Notes: generated from the sequence alone by a model not told the origin. 64,000 bases of DNA from Absidia repens (GCA_002105175.1 MCGE01000020.1:186001-250000), one strand, 5' to 3'; counted from the first letter of the stretch, positions 49,111 through 59,353 are shown. Made by a program: numbers and translations.

Positions 49111-50053
49111 TGCCAGCATTCCCAGCTACTATTCATATCAAAAATTAACAAATATCCATCGAGGATTCGCACAGGCGAAAGCCATTCTCGACAACTTTTC
49201 TTCGAGATCCACTTGAGAGATTTGCGTAATTTGATCAAAAATAATAAAAAAAGAGACTGGAGAATAATGCAATGGAAAAAAAAAAAAAGACGCAGACATC
49301 CCTGATTTCATGCCCGTTCACTTTTTGTTACATTTTGATGATGTATGTAGTTTCTGAATCAATAACCAATAGGACTATTAATCCAGTGAAAAGTATACAA
49401 TCTCCGCACCAAAAATAAACTTAACCTTTTTGACATTACAAGACAGACAAAAAGGGGATGCAGGGGTGGGAGTTTTTGCAAAAACGGGATCCAATTTCCA
49501 ACACAATGCAAACACAATGACACGTACAACATCAAGTAATTATTGTTCATCATCCTTTATCACATCATCAAGTACAACAATCAAAAAGATCTTTATTTCT
49601 TTTTTATTTTGGTAAAATGGATGATTGAGAAATCATCGTATGACTTTTTATTTTTTTCAAAAAAAATATGTATGTTTCCCGACCCAAACAAAGGAATCAC
49701 CAAAAAAAAAAAAAAAAAAAAAAAAAAAGTGGGAATCAGGGGAGAGGAGGGGAGGATTGGACATCAGCATCAAACAATAAATAAACACAATAATGAGTTT
49801 TTGGAGGAGAAGGAGGAAAAGGGGACGAAGAAAAGTCCATTGCAGAAAAAAAAAGAAAAAGAAAAAGGGTATGTGGCAAAATAATGAGAACAAATAAGAT
49901 AACAAACAAACAACAACAAAATGACAAGTACTAAATAAAAGATAAATGCAATGAAGAGTGGAGGGTAATGGATATGTCAATATACATGTATATATATAAA
50001 TATCTAAAGGGTGAAGGAGTCATCTATAATCAAACTCCACGGAAGAGCAAGGT
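49111..50053. other. Spacer with A/T homopolymers, 3' side of HMG-box gene
   Basis: A28 run at 49701-49728 and A/G-rich sequence to 49870. ORFs here are homopolymer artefacts. The right end is the 3' flank of the HMG-box gene. Confidence 0.4.
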
Positions 50054-51540
50054 CTATTTAAGTTCTTGATCGGAAAGTAAGCGAGGAAGACGAAAGGAGC
50101 CATGCTGGGAAGTGGGAGAAGTGGGAGAATGGGTGGCATTGGTGTAAGTGACAGGGGAAGTGGGTTGGTTGATGGTGGCGGTAACTGTGGTGGCACGTTT
50201 AGGGCAATAGCGGTATTCGGGAAAGGCTTCCTTGTGAGCTTGTTTTTCTTGTTCGGCTAACTGATGCCAGGGTCGTTTTTCGTTTTCAGATAGCATTGAC
50301 CAACGTCGAGAAGCACGTCTATACATAAAATTTAAAAATAAGTAAGAGACGTTAGTAATCATATGTGTAATTATCATTATTATTTTTATTTAAAGAAAAA
50401 TCTTACTTTGAGATTTCCTCTGCTCTGAGAGTGGGATCTTGCGATTTCAAAGCCTGACCATAATGGCACCGGAACTGGAATAGACAGTAGTAATAAAAAC
50501 AGGCAAGTGTTAGCGGATAATATCATGTCATAAACAAAACAAGTAACTTACATGAATCCACGCGTTCCGAGGACGTTTGATATGGGCATTCTTGGTCAAA
50601 AACATACTCTGATCCACCCCTTGTTTCTTGTCATCATCCGAGTGGGTTGGAGATGAGGTCGAGGAGGAAGAAGAAGACATAGATGTATGGAGTTTGGCAG
50701 CAGAGGCACAAGCGGCAGCCAAAGTGGGAGAGTTGCATGGATCTTGGCCTTGAAACGGAGAAGATGATGATGATGTTGTTGTTATCAGTTCGGACGACGA
50801 GACGGAAGGCGGCATATCGTTGTAAAGTTTTCGTTTCTTGCTGATATTTTGACGTTTCTGATGAGATTTGTTGGTGCTAATGTGTTGTTGATGTACAGTA
50901 GTAGGAGAAAAGGTTGCCGAGGAATTTGGAGAAGTAGATAAATATTGGGTTGTCATCATCATCCCCGGATAGCCGCCACTAGTAGGAGCGACAATATGGG
51001 GCCTAATAGAATCCATGGATTGTGAGTGAGAACGTCGTGGCAAAGAGGATGAGATGGCTGATGATTGTTGTTGATGAGAGTGGGTAAGGGTAGGAGCGGT
51101 AGCACGTCTTGTCGAGAAAGAGATCAAAGGAGGAGCCACAAGGTGAAACAATTGAGGTCGGATTTTTGAAGTTGCATTGAATTCGTAACCTCGAGGTGAT
51201 GGTTCCAAATATGCTGGTAATGCACCCTTTTGTTTTTTGGGGGATGTCGGTGAAGGCGGATTACCATCTAAAATAAGAAAAAAAAAGTTTAGCCCCTCGA
51301 TTTTTTTTTTTTTTTCAATGACATATACCAAAACTCATAATAAACAAAAACATAAACAAAATATAGCTTACTTGAATGGTGCCCATGACTTGATAATTTG
51401 GGGATAGGTGGCAAATCAATAGGGGACACCGATGGTGGAGGCGTGAGCACGGTTGACGGGTAATAAGGAGCATCTGTCATCGATGGGTCTGCTACAGGGC
51501 TAACTATAGTTGATGCCATAACTGCACTAGTTTGATGCAT
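50054..51540 (-). CDS. HMG-box (MATA_HMG/STE11-type) transcription factor
   Basis: Four exons, joined 51540-51372, 51267-50552, 50474-50407 and 50318-50054, giving 405 aa. The HMG box spans about 284-355, reading HIKRPRNAWIHFRCHYGQAL, LRAEEISKRASRRW, SENEKRPWHQLAEQEKQAHK and EAFPEYRYCPKR. The KRPRNAWIHFR start and the P-E-Y-[RK]-Y-x-P-[RK] end are typical of sequence-specific MATA_HMG/Ste11/SOX-like boxes that bend DNA, not of bulk HMGB proteins. The first 280 residues are Ser/Thr/Pro-rich with a KRQNISKKRKLYND basic cluster. Members regulate mating and sexual development. Neighbours are not the triose-phosphate transporter and RNA helicase genes that flank sexM/sexP in Mucorales, so this is unlikely to be the sex locus. 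Confidence 0.93.
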
Positions 51541-52728
51541 CGTTGGTATAAATATGATATATATAATATAATATAAAGTGATATAAATAAGGAAGGGGGT
51601 TCAATGGGGATGTGTAATATGTACAAAATGAAAATATATATATATATATATTTTTATGATAACAACAACAGGGCGATGAAGATTGACAACAAAAAGAGGA
51701 GGGTAAAGGAGATTGAACGAAGGTAATAGGTGAAAAAGGGGAAAAAAGAAACTAGGGATATGGCTTCTTTCTATTTAACAGCGTATTTGTTTTTCAGAAA
51801 TAAAACAAAAAGGAAGAAAGAGAAAAGAATAGAGAATCAAAAAAAGCTTTATAAAATACAATGGACTGGGCCATGGGCGGCGTCCGAAAATCCGAGAAAT
51901 TAAAAAAAATAAAAAAAATACATTGTGAAATTTAAAAAGAAACCATGTTGTGTAATAGCAACTACAGCAACAGTAATAGCATACTTCTCTTGAAGAAGAG
52001 GCTGAACTCTTTCCTTGTTTTCTATAGTATACATGAACGAATATCAATCGGAATATAGCGAAAGAACAATTTTTTCATTGTTATATTTATAATATAAAGG
52101 TCGGGAATCAATTATCAATTATTATTATTATTTATTCTTTATTCTATTATTCTTATAGAACTAGTCTCGGTACCTCCCGTCAAGAACAAATGCTTGTACT
52201 ACTCAAACCAACAGAAGGGTGACTGAAAACAATGAAAACAATGGTCATTTAAACGATACACTGCACCCACATCGTACCGTACTGTATTTTACTGTGTTGT
52301 ATTAAAAAAAGAGAAGGCATGTAACCCTAATATAAAACGGAGCCCAAGCTCCATTAAGCCTCCGAATGAATTCTACTACATCGTTTGACAAGAAATCACT
52401 TTGCTCTTCTCCCCTTTAAAATTAGCAACCTTCTTTACAGTAGGTGACTTATTTTTCAACCCCCGCCTGATTTGCTTCGACTTGAGTCATCAACTCTCAC
52501 AACATTACCCCTCGATTTTGGCAAGCTATACATGGAATCAATAGAAAAAGCTATAAAACGCCATCAAGAAGTGATTTTCATTACATTAAACATGGTGGGC
52601 CAATAGAATATCTTCCTTCGTTCCTGTAAGGAAAAACATTATTATGTCGCGATAGTTTCGAATTCCGCCTTTTTTTTTTTTTTTTTTTTTTTTTGCTTTG
52701 TCTCCCATTTTCTACTTATCTACAAAGC
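51541..52728. other. Divergent spacer between HMG-box gene and HEM4
   Basis: AT-rich with TATATA runs at 51635-51650 and a T26 run at 52669-52694 immediately upstream of the HEM4 start. GAATTCCGCC at 52661-52670 is a weak relative of the GCGGGATTTGAAT motif. No gene. Confidence 0.4.
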
Positions 52729-53526
52729 ATGCGATTATGGTTTTTTAAAGCCCATTCGGAAGAATATGAAATAAGCAGCAAGTCCCTTGGATACGATCCA
52801 TACTTTATTCCAGTCCTTGACCAAAAATATACCAGCGAAGCATTAGCTCCAATACTACAACAAGGACCATCGACACTAGCCATCACTGGCATCATTATCA
52901 CCTCACAACGATCGGTCACCACTCTCTCTCAAACAGTCCCAGTCCTCAGCAGTGAACAATGTCAAGCATGGCAGGGGATACCTTTGTATATTGTGGGTGA
53001 AACAACGACATCAAAAGTCGAACAAGCACTAGATCAGCGACTCTTTTTTTTACCTCATAAATCACGCCCTTCCATCACCACTACCGACCATGCCTCACAA
53101 CTGGCCGACCACCTTGTACAGCAACAACGGCAAGATATTCCACAGCATCTATTGTTTTTGGCCGGGGATAAACGACGTGAAGAACTACCGACACGAGTAC
53201 GCGAAGCAGGCTATCGATTGACTGAAATCCAAACGTATGAAACTTGCCGCCATCCTGATCTGGCTCAGCAACTCATTCATCAGCACCCATCATCGTCGGG
53301 CGACGACTGGTCCATTTTTTTCAGTCCTTCTGGTGTGGATCATATTCTCTCACTTCAACCACCACCGAGTAGCGTCTGGCTCACATCAACGAAAATCGCC
53401 GCCATTGGTAACACCACCGCTACCCACTTGCAATCCCTTGGTTATCAAGTCCACGCGATCGCCACAAAACCAAGTATCTCTCATTTATTGGATGCAATTG
53501 TAGATTATGATCGAAATAGAAAATAA
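52729..53526 (+). CDS. HEM4: Uroporphyrinogen-III synthase
   Basis: Single exon, 265 aa. The enzyme closes and isomerises hydroxymethylbilane to uroporphyrinogen III, the committed tetrapyrrole of heme synthesis, in the cytosol. The two-domain HemD fold can be followed: GIIITSQRSV in the first domain, the hinge IPLYIVGETT, then the second domain with LLFLAGDKRREELPTRVREA, YRLTEIQTYETC, WSIFFSPSGVDHIL, KIAAIGNTTATHLQSLGYQV and a closing AIATKPSISHLLDAI. Length fits fungal HEM4 proteins (about 265-280). I start at ATG 52729 because it begins MRLWFFKA, where the first strand of the fold lies; the frame is open further upstream but only through T-tract leader without another ATG. Confidence 0.93.
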   Translation: MRLWFFKAHSEEYEISSKSLGYDPYFIPVLDQKYTSEALAPILQQGPSTLAITGIIITSQRSVTTLSQTVPVLSSEQCQAWQGIPLYIVGETTTSKVEQALDQRLFFLPHKSRPSITTTDHASQLADHLVQQQRQDIPQHLLFLAGDKRREELPTRVREAGYRLTEIQTYETCRHPDLAQQLIHQHPSSSGDDWSIFFSPSGVDHILSLQPPPSSVWLTSTKIAAIGNTTATHLQSLGYQVHAIATKPSISHLLDAIVDYDRNRK

Positions 53527-53638
53527 TTAGTGTAGTATTTAGATTAGGTGCTAGTTTACTGTAATTTTCTTAACTGTCATCATCATGTGCTTTACTACTA
53601 CTACTACTACTACTTTTATTATCGCTATTCATACTATC

Positions 53639-53644
53639 AATAAA
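53639..53644 (+). terminator. Poly(A) signal AATAAA, HEM4
   Basis: About 113 nt past the HEM4 stop, following a TAC trinucleotide run at 53593-53613. Confidence 0.5.
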
Positions 53645-54214
53645 ATACTGTATACTTTGCCTTTTGTAGAATATTTTGCTCGTTTATTTGAATATGGTAG
53701 TATTGAATTTAGTACACGTACAAGTCAGGACTGACGGGGGGGGGACTTTTGAGAAGGGACATGAATAAATTAGACATATTTCATATGCGAGTATGTGTGT
53801 GTGTATGTATATATATATATGTGTGTGTACATGTGCGCTGTCAAAAGCTAGCGTACTTCTGTGGAAGTGGCGGGTTATGTGGTAAAAGGTGCGAAGGGAT
53901 AGGACTATGAAGGCTAATATTTATTTTATTTGGGACAAAAACAAACATGATGAATATAATAATGAAGGCTATTTCTATCCTTTCCCTGATCATATCCGAT
54001 AGCCAGTGGCCAAAGAGCACTACATTGCCATCTTACGGTGTAGTTCAACGAGAATGAAAAATTCTGAGTCTCACGAAAAATGCCAAGTTTTTTTTTTTTC
54101 CCCTTTACTTGGCAATAGCACTTCTAAGCACGTTATATGATAATTAAAGTGAAAAGGAAGAATAGAACGTGGTTGGAGCGATTATTGTTTTTTACATAAA
54201 AAAATACGCCTTAA

Positions 54215-54350
54215 GCATTTGAAATTGATCAGTTTTGGCTGATGGTTACATATGAAAATTGTAACGAAAAGAAAAAAACAGAGGATGTTTACGCCAGTAA
54301 ACTAAACAGCTTCCAGTGGGGTTCAGTTGTGATATTTTTGTGCATTTATC
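54215..54350 (+). repeat. Second dispersed repeat family, copy 2
   Basis: GCATTTGAAATTGATCAG then TTTTGGCTGA, matching 47161 almost exactly over about 28 nt, with weaker similarity for another 100 nt. Like the first copy it stands a few hundred nt before a full-length copy of the 1-kb repeat. Confidence 0.55.
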
Positions 54351-54563
54351 CTTTCTTCTTTTTTTCTTATGTGCTGTTTGTCCTATTTTCATGTGTACAT
54401 CACAGCCATTTTCTAAAACCATTGAAGAAATACTTTTATCCGCCCCTGTATTTAGAAAACAAGTACGGAACTGTAGAGAGAACGGGCAAACTAGGCTGAG
54501 TTGCGTTGATCCATCTTGACTGTAACGGTGTCTTTCCATTTTTTGCATCCACCAAAAAAAAAC

Positions 54564-55560
54564 CAATTCAAAAACCGCCCATGTGATTTTTTTATTTACT
54601 ACCCAATTTTTTTTTTCACCTCTCTTTCTTTTTTTTTCCCCTTCTTTTTTTTTTTTTTTTTTTTTTTTCCTCCACCATTCAACTTATTTGAGGTCATGGT
54701 GATCTTAGATCAGTGTCAGGACTAGCTTAGAAGGGTTTTCGGTTCAGGGATTACAACATGCATGGGGAGACCCTTTCATTTTGGATTCAGGATTTATGAC
54801 TACCATTCGTCGACTTTTCGAAGCCTCCATTAGAATAGTTTAGCGTTAGTTTTCCCATAGTTTGAATCTATATTTAAATAAAATATGTTTTTTTTTTACT
54901 TTATTTTACGAAAATGTACTGTTAGTCTCTTTCATGTCTTATACAAGAGACATCTTTGTACCATCTTTCGGTTAGATTCGTGTTAACCGTTGTTGTGCTA
55001 CAATAAAAGGGACCTTGTTACAGTCATTATCATCTCTTGTACAATATACTAGTTTCCTTTCTATAGTTGTCCCTTTAGATTAGTGTTGATCATTTCTCAA
55101 AACACACTCTATTCTACCCCCAATCTTCCTCCAATAGATCTTTCACTAACTCCCTTTTACAAATGAACCCCTCACCTTTCGTTTTATTTTTTATCAATCT
55201 GCTTCGACAAATTTACCAACCATCCTATGATCCCCCTTCATACATTATAAACATTGTCACTATTGTAGCTGTTTTTTGATTTTCCTAATAGCTATCTGTT
55301 TTCTAATTCACCCGCTATGACTACTTAAATCTTATCACACAGCAGGAACTGATTGGCAGTCTTACAATCATTCACTATCAAAGATAGTCATATACCTGTT
55401 TGACCAGTCGTAAAAATGAATTTATGTTTTACTGTGCGTAGAGGCGCTGCTATTGAGAGTGCTGTACTCTTTTCTACCTTATCTACGACTATGTCACCTC
55501 CACCCTGAGACTCAGTGTCTGGTTGACAACAACTCTAGATCACTTAATATGCAATATAGA
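54564..55560 (+). repeat. Dispersed repeat, copy 9 (near full length)
   Basis: Begins ATTCAAAAACCGCCCATGTG, a T-rich block (T22 at 54647-54668), core (CATGCATGGGGAGACCC, TTTCATTTTGGATTCAGG), AATAAA-type units near 54876 and 55002, and distal segments CCTGAGACTCAGTGTCTGG and CTAGATCACTTAATATGC shared with copies 2 and 8. Confidence 0.8.
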
Positions 55561-55678
55561 CGTATTCCTCTCCCCCCCCTTCTCCGCCCCACTTTACCAA
55601 CTGTATCAATTAAACTACGCTGTGCCACCAGCGTTATCTATACTCAACTGAATATACTGTATTATTATGTCCAGCTCG

Positions 55679-55711
<33 letters not shown>

Positions 55712-56214
55712 AAGCGTCAGGATACTTTTAAAAAAAAAAACCAGCAATCATTAGGGTTTACTTTACATTCATGCTGAACTGCACCATACACAAACACACA
55801 CCATGGGTTGTTGTTGTTGTATCTAAATCATATCATAGTCTACTGTAAACCTCCACCTCTTTCTAAATCTTGACTTAATCAAAATCAAAACTCGTCATTA
55901 AGAAAATGTTTCCTTGCCCTATATTTCTACCTAAGCATTAAATATACCACATGGACTACCTTTCTTCTTTTTTCCCATCATCATCCACCTAATACCATCA
56001 TATACAATAATAAAACCAAAACAAAATAAAGAATAAAAGCAAAAGTAGATATTTTATTGGATATGCATGGCTTCAGATAGTTTTTACGTGTATATAATAT
56101 AAATCGCAAGGAAGGAGGTGGGAATGGGGTTCAATGTTACAATGACTAACTATTTCTACAGTGTGTGTATGAGGGAAGGAGGAGGGGTGGGGATTATAAT
56201 AATGACAATATGCC

Positions 56215-56245
<31 letters not shown>

Positions 56246-56350
56246 TACTAAAACTATCTAATGAAAAAAAGAAAATCCTTCAAGCAAATGTCCCGTGAAA
56301 ACAAATATAAAGAACAAACCACCACCCTGCCATACCAGATCACGGTCAGA
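55561..56350. other. 3' flank of the WG/GW-rich gene
   Basis: T29 run at 55681-55709 and A25 run at 56217-56241, and several AATAAA-like boxes at about 56010-56030. No gene seen. Confidence 0.4.
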
Positions 56351-58087
56351 TCATTTGTTGTATCGTTGCATGGCTGTTGCTTTTTGTTGTGTAAAGAGAC
56401 CAATGATGCCATTGATAAGAGCGGGATTATCGATGTTTTGCGATTGACAAAATTGACGGGCCAGGGCTTCAGGGTTGTCGAGTTTGCGGATGGCGATGGG
56501 TATCTTGTTGCCGGTATCCAATTCCAAATGGATCGAGATGACGACTGGGTTGTGAGAAGGAGGAGGCATCGCAACCCTGAGAGGGGCTTCCATAAAGGCC
56601 GGTCGACTCGTGCCATTGCGTTGATAGTAATTCTGCGGTAATCGCTTGCTTTGTTGTTGTTGCTGCTCTTGTTGTTGGTCCGCCATGGTCGTTGATGAGT
56701 ACTTGTTTTTGCGTGGATCCGAAAATCTGCCCGAGTGGAAACCTGCCATTTGTCGATCAATAAATTGCATGGGTGACTCTGGTGTAGCTGTATCATCATT
56801 GTTGCTTTGACCTGCCATGTTGTTGTCCGCCATCTGTGATGCTGAGGCCCATTTGTCGTTGTCGGATGGTGAGATTCCCCATGTTCCACCGTTGTTGTTA
56901 TTGTTGTTGTTTAATGATGGTGCAGCGCCCCAGCCTCCCGTGCCGTCATGTGATGGCGATGAAGTTGTTGTTTTTGTTGATGGTGGCGTTTGATTCATTG
57001 ACACATCGTCCCACCCGGAAACCCAATCCAGGTTCTTGTTGACGCCGCTGCCATTCGATTTGTTCGTAGGAGATTTCTTCCCTGTCGCGCCTGTACTTTC
57101 GTCCATTCTCTTCCACAAGTCCTTGGATTCGTTGCTGTTTCCCCATGAATGTAACTGTGATTTGCTGTCAGGTTGCGGTGGTGGTGTGGATGTACCCCAA
57201 GCAGATTTGTCAGTATAGGAGAATCCTGGTGGAGGTCGAAGTTGTGGTTTATTGGTTTTCACAGGGTATTGCCGTTGAGGAGCGGGGCCAAATCCAGGAG
57301 GTGGGGAAATGGTCGAAGCTGTTGAAATCGTTTCTATTGGTTGGTGACTATCGAATCCAGAAGTTGGTGTTTTTGGAGTTGTGTTTGCTGAATTCCTATC
57401 CCAAGATGTCGACCATTTATTGTTGTTGTGGCTCTTGTTTTTGCTGGACCGGCTTTGTGATGGTGGAGGTGGTGGAGTTATTTTGGTGGGTTGTGTTTGC
57501 GATGGTGATGTGTTGTTGTCTTTCTTTTCCCAGAATGGTGTTTCAACTAAAGGCTGGGCACCCCAGCCTGATTGTCCAGACGAAGTCGGGGGTAGTGGAC
57601 GTCGTATAGTAGATGGCGGAGGTGGTGGAGGTTGAGGAGTAGGAGTAGTCTTCCTTGGTTTGGAAAAGTTGGAGACAGCAGTTGATGACTTTTTGCACGT
57701 GCGATCAAAGCCCTTACTTGCCGAGGGTGGTAGTGGTGCTGATTGTTTGGAGTTGAATCGAGGAGCGCGTGCTTTGGTGTCTTTTTTCGACTTTGGTATT
57801 ACGACGCCCTTTCGTTGATTGATAATGTATTCTTCGTCAATAGGTTTGTAGTTCTTTCCTTGCCGATGAAGTCCGCCACTACCAAGAGCACCCGCCAACT
57901 TTTTTGCGTGAGGATCAATCATTTGCGCCCATCCATTGGTATCAGTTTTTGTTGGATCTTGAGGTGAGGATGTGTCGTCGACCTGGCCATGGCCCGTTGA
58001 TGATTGTTGTTGTTGTTGGCTTTGATCTCCCCAGGCCCCAACACTGATAGGTAGATAATCGTCGTCGTCGCTGTAATCACTCTCCAT
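56351..58087 (-). CDS. WG/GW-rich disordered protein with C-terminal globular module
   Basis: Single exon, 578 aa; no known family is recognised with certainty. Most of the protein is Ser/Pro/Asn/Gln-rich and disordered, but it has 14 tryptophans, eight of them next to glycine: SVGAWGDQ, TNGWAQM, QSGWGAQP, KSAWGTST, LHSWGNSN, VSGWDDVS, TGGWGAAP and GGTWGISP. Spaced WG/GW motifs in disordered chains are the hallmark of Argonaute-binding ('Ago hook') proteins such as GW182, Tas3 and SPT5-like. Residues about 510-578 form a compact module (VVISIHLELDTGNKIPIAIR, LARQFCQSQNIDNPALINGI) that looks like a beta-grasp fold, which is inference. The N-terminus is acidic (MESDYSDDDDYLP). Divergent to RPS23. 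An RNA-silencing or RNP role is a hypothesis only. Confidence 0.75.
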   Translation of the reverse strand: MESDYSDDDDYLPISVGAWGDQSQQQQQSSTGHGQVDDTSSPQDPTKTDTNGWAQMIDPHAKKLAGALGSGGLHRQGKNYKPIDEEYIINQRKGVVIPKSKKDTKARAPRFNSKQSAPLPPSASKGFDRTCKKSSTAVSNFSKPRKTTPTPQPPPPPPSTIRRPLPPTSSGQSGWGAQPLVETPFWEKKDNNTSPSQTQPTKITPPPPPSQSRSSKNKSHNNNKWSTSWDRNSANTTPKTPTSGFDSHQPIETISTASTISPPPGFGPAPQRQYPVKTNKPQLRPPPGFSYTDKSAWGTSTPPPQPDSKSQLHSWGNSNESKDLWKRMDESTGATGKKSPTNKSNGSGVNKNLDWVSGWDDVSMNQTPPSTKTTTSSPSHDGTGGWGAAPSLNNNNNNNGGTWGISPSDNDKWASASQMADNNMAGQSNNDDTATPESPMQFIDRQMAGFHSGRFSDPRKNKYSSTTMADQQQEQQQQQSKRLPQNYYQRNGTSRPAFMEAPLRVAMPPPSHNPVVISIHLELDTGNKIPIAIRKLDNPEALARQFCQSQNIDNPALINGIIGLFTQQKATAMQRYNK

Positions 58088-58524
58088 TGGATAGAAGAAA
58101 GGGGGGTATTAATATATATATATTAGAAGAAAGGTAAAGGAACAAGAAGTAAAAAGGAAGCAAAGAAAAATCGCTCAATGATAAATTGCGGGATTTGAAT
58201 GTTTTTTTTTTTGGGCACGCAGTGAAGCGTTAAAGGAAAAACGTAAACAAAGCAGATCGTATGGGAATATCATCATTGTTACAGTTTTGAGTATTTAATC
58301 ATGTATATTTTTTTTCTATAGATGTATTATACCTGCTACTGTAAGTTCTATCCGTTGTTTTAATCAAAGATTATGCCAACCTCTTTAAAAAAAGCACTGA
58401 CACTTACTACTGCAGGCCAACAGCGGTATCTGAATCTCGAAGCCTGGGAAGGAGCTTCAATTATATTCAAGGGATGGCTGCAACTCTACTTGTACCTTCC
58501 TTTTTTAACTATTCAAATTTCAAT
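58088..58524. other. Bidirectional promoter region, WG/GW gene and RPS23
   Basis: 437-nt spacer between divergent starts. A perfect GCGGGATTTGAATG lies at 58188-58201, about 100 nt upstream of the WG/GW gene, with no repeat body attached. T10 follows it directly. Confidence 0.5.
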
Positions 58525-59292
58525 ATGGGTAGGTGGCATCATCACAATATATATATATATATGAAAAAAGGGTATATCCAGTTTTCACACAACAAACGGA
58601 TACAGTGAAAAATAAACGATGGATGGATGGATGGATGGATGGATAGATAGAAATTATTTCAGCAATTCGTGAAAATGGATATACCGTCAACTACACATCC
58701 ACATTCTATGAATGACATCATTTTTGACAGTTGAGGCTAACATTTTTTTTTTCCTTCCATTTTATTATAGGTCAACCTAGCGGTTTGAATGCTGCTCGTA
58801 AGCTTCGCAACACTCGTCGTGAACAACGTTGGGCTGATAAGCAATACAAGAAGCGTGCCTTGGGTACTGCTTTCCGCTCCAACCCCTTTGGTGGTGCTTC
58901 TCACGCTAAGGGCATTGTCCTCGAAAAGATGTAAATACATAAAGGATATATCTGAATGTGTGTGTATGTATGTATGGGATATCACTTATTGACCCTTCAT
59001 TTTGTTTTTATATATATAATTTAGTGGTGTTGAAGCCAAACAACCTAACTCCGCTATTCGTAAGTGTGTCCGTGTCCAATTGATCAAGAACGGTAAGAAG
59101 GTTACTGCTTTCGTGCCCAATGATGGTTGTTTGAACTACGTTGACGAAAACGACGAAGTTTTGATTGCTGGTTTCGGTCGTAAGGGTCGTGCTATTGGTG
59201 ATATTCCTGGTGTCCGTTTCAAGGTCGTCAAGGTTGCTGGTGTTGCTCTCATTGCCTTGTACAAGGAAAAGAAGGAAAAGCCTAGATCTTAA
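58525..59292 (+). CDS. RPS23: 40S ribosomal protein S23 (uS12)
   Basis: Three exons, 58525-58528, 58771-58930 and 59025-59292, giving 143 aa, exactly the length of human RPS23. uS12 lines the decoding centre of the small subunit. Nearly every residue is recognisable: [80 protein letters not shown] and [20 protein letters not shown], ending KEKKEKPRS. The KQPNSA loop includes the proline that is hydroxylated in eukaryotes (the residue after KQ). The first coding exon is just ATGG; joined to GTCAACC it gives MGQPSGLN, matching MGKPAGLN in fission yeast. I chose it because no other upstream ATG restores this N-terminus. The 242-nt first intron carries an (ATGG)n microsatellite. Confidence 0.95.
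58619..58650 (+). repeat. (ATGG)n microsatellite in RPS23 intron 1
   Basis: Six ATGG units followed by ATAG units, about 32 nt. Confidence 0.95.
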
Positions 59293-59347
59293 TTTAGCTA
59301 TTATCCCCCTACCTTACTCATGTGTTTTTGTTTGTTTGATCTACTTC

Positions 59348-59353
59348 AATAAA
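59348..59353 (+). terminator. Poly(A) signal AATAAA, RPS23
   Basis: Fifty-five nt past the RPS23 stop. Confidence 0.5.

Larger units (their letters stand above)
53527..54563. other. HEM4 3' flank and spacer
   Basis: Contains G8 near 53738, GT/AT dinucleotide-rich sequence at 53795-53830 and the second repeat family copy at 54215. No gene. Confidence 0.4.

Noticed and set aside
49543..49980. ORFs around the A28 tract on both strands
   Set aside because: Homopolymer and A/G-rich artefacts with Lys or Phe runs.
52693..52728. N-terminal extension of HEM4
   Set aside because: Would begin at TTG inside a T-tract leader; the fold begins at ATG 52729.
57145..57609. 154-aa plus ORF within the WG/GW gene
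   Set aside because: Antisense shadow, Cys/Val/Trp-rich, no domain.
58373..58564. 63-aa plus ORF before RPS23
   Set aside because: Overlaps the RPS23 first exon and promoter; no family match, and the RPS23 splice explains the ATG at 58525.
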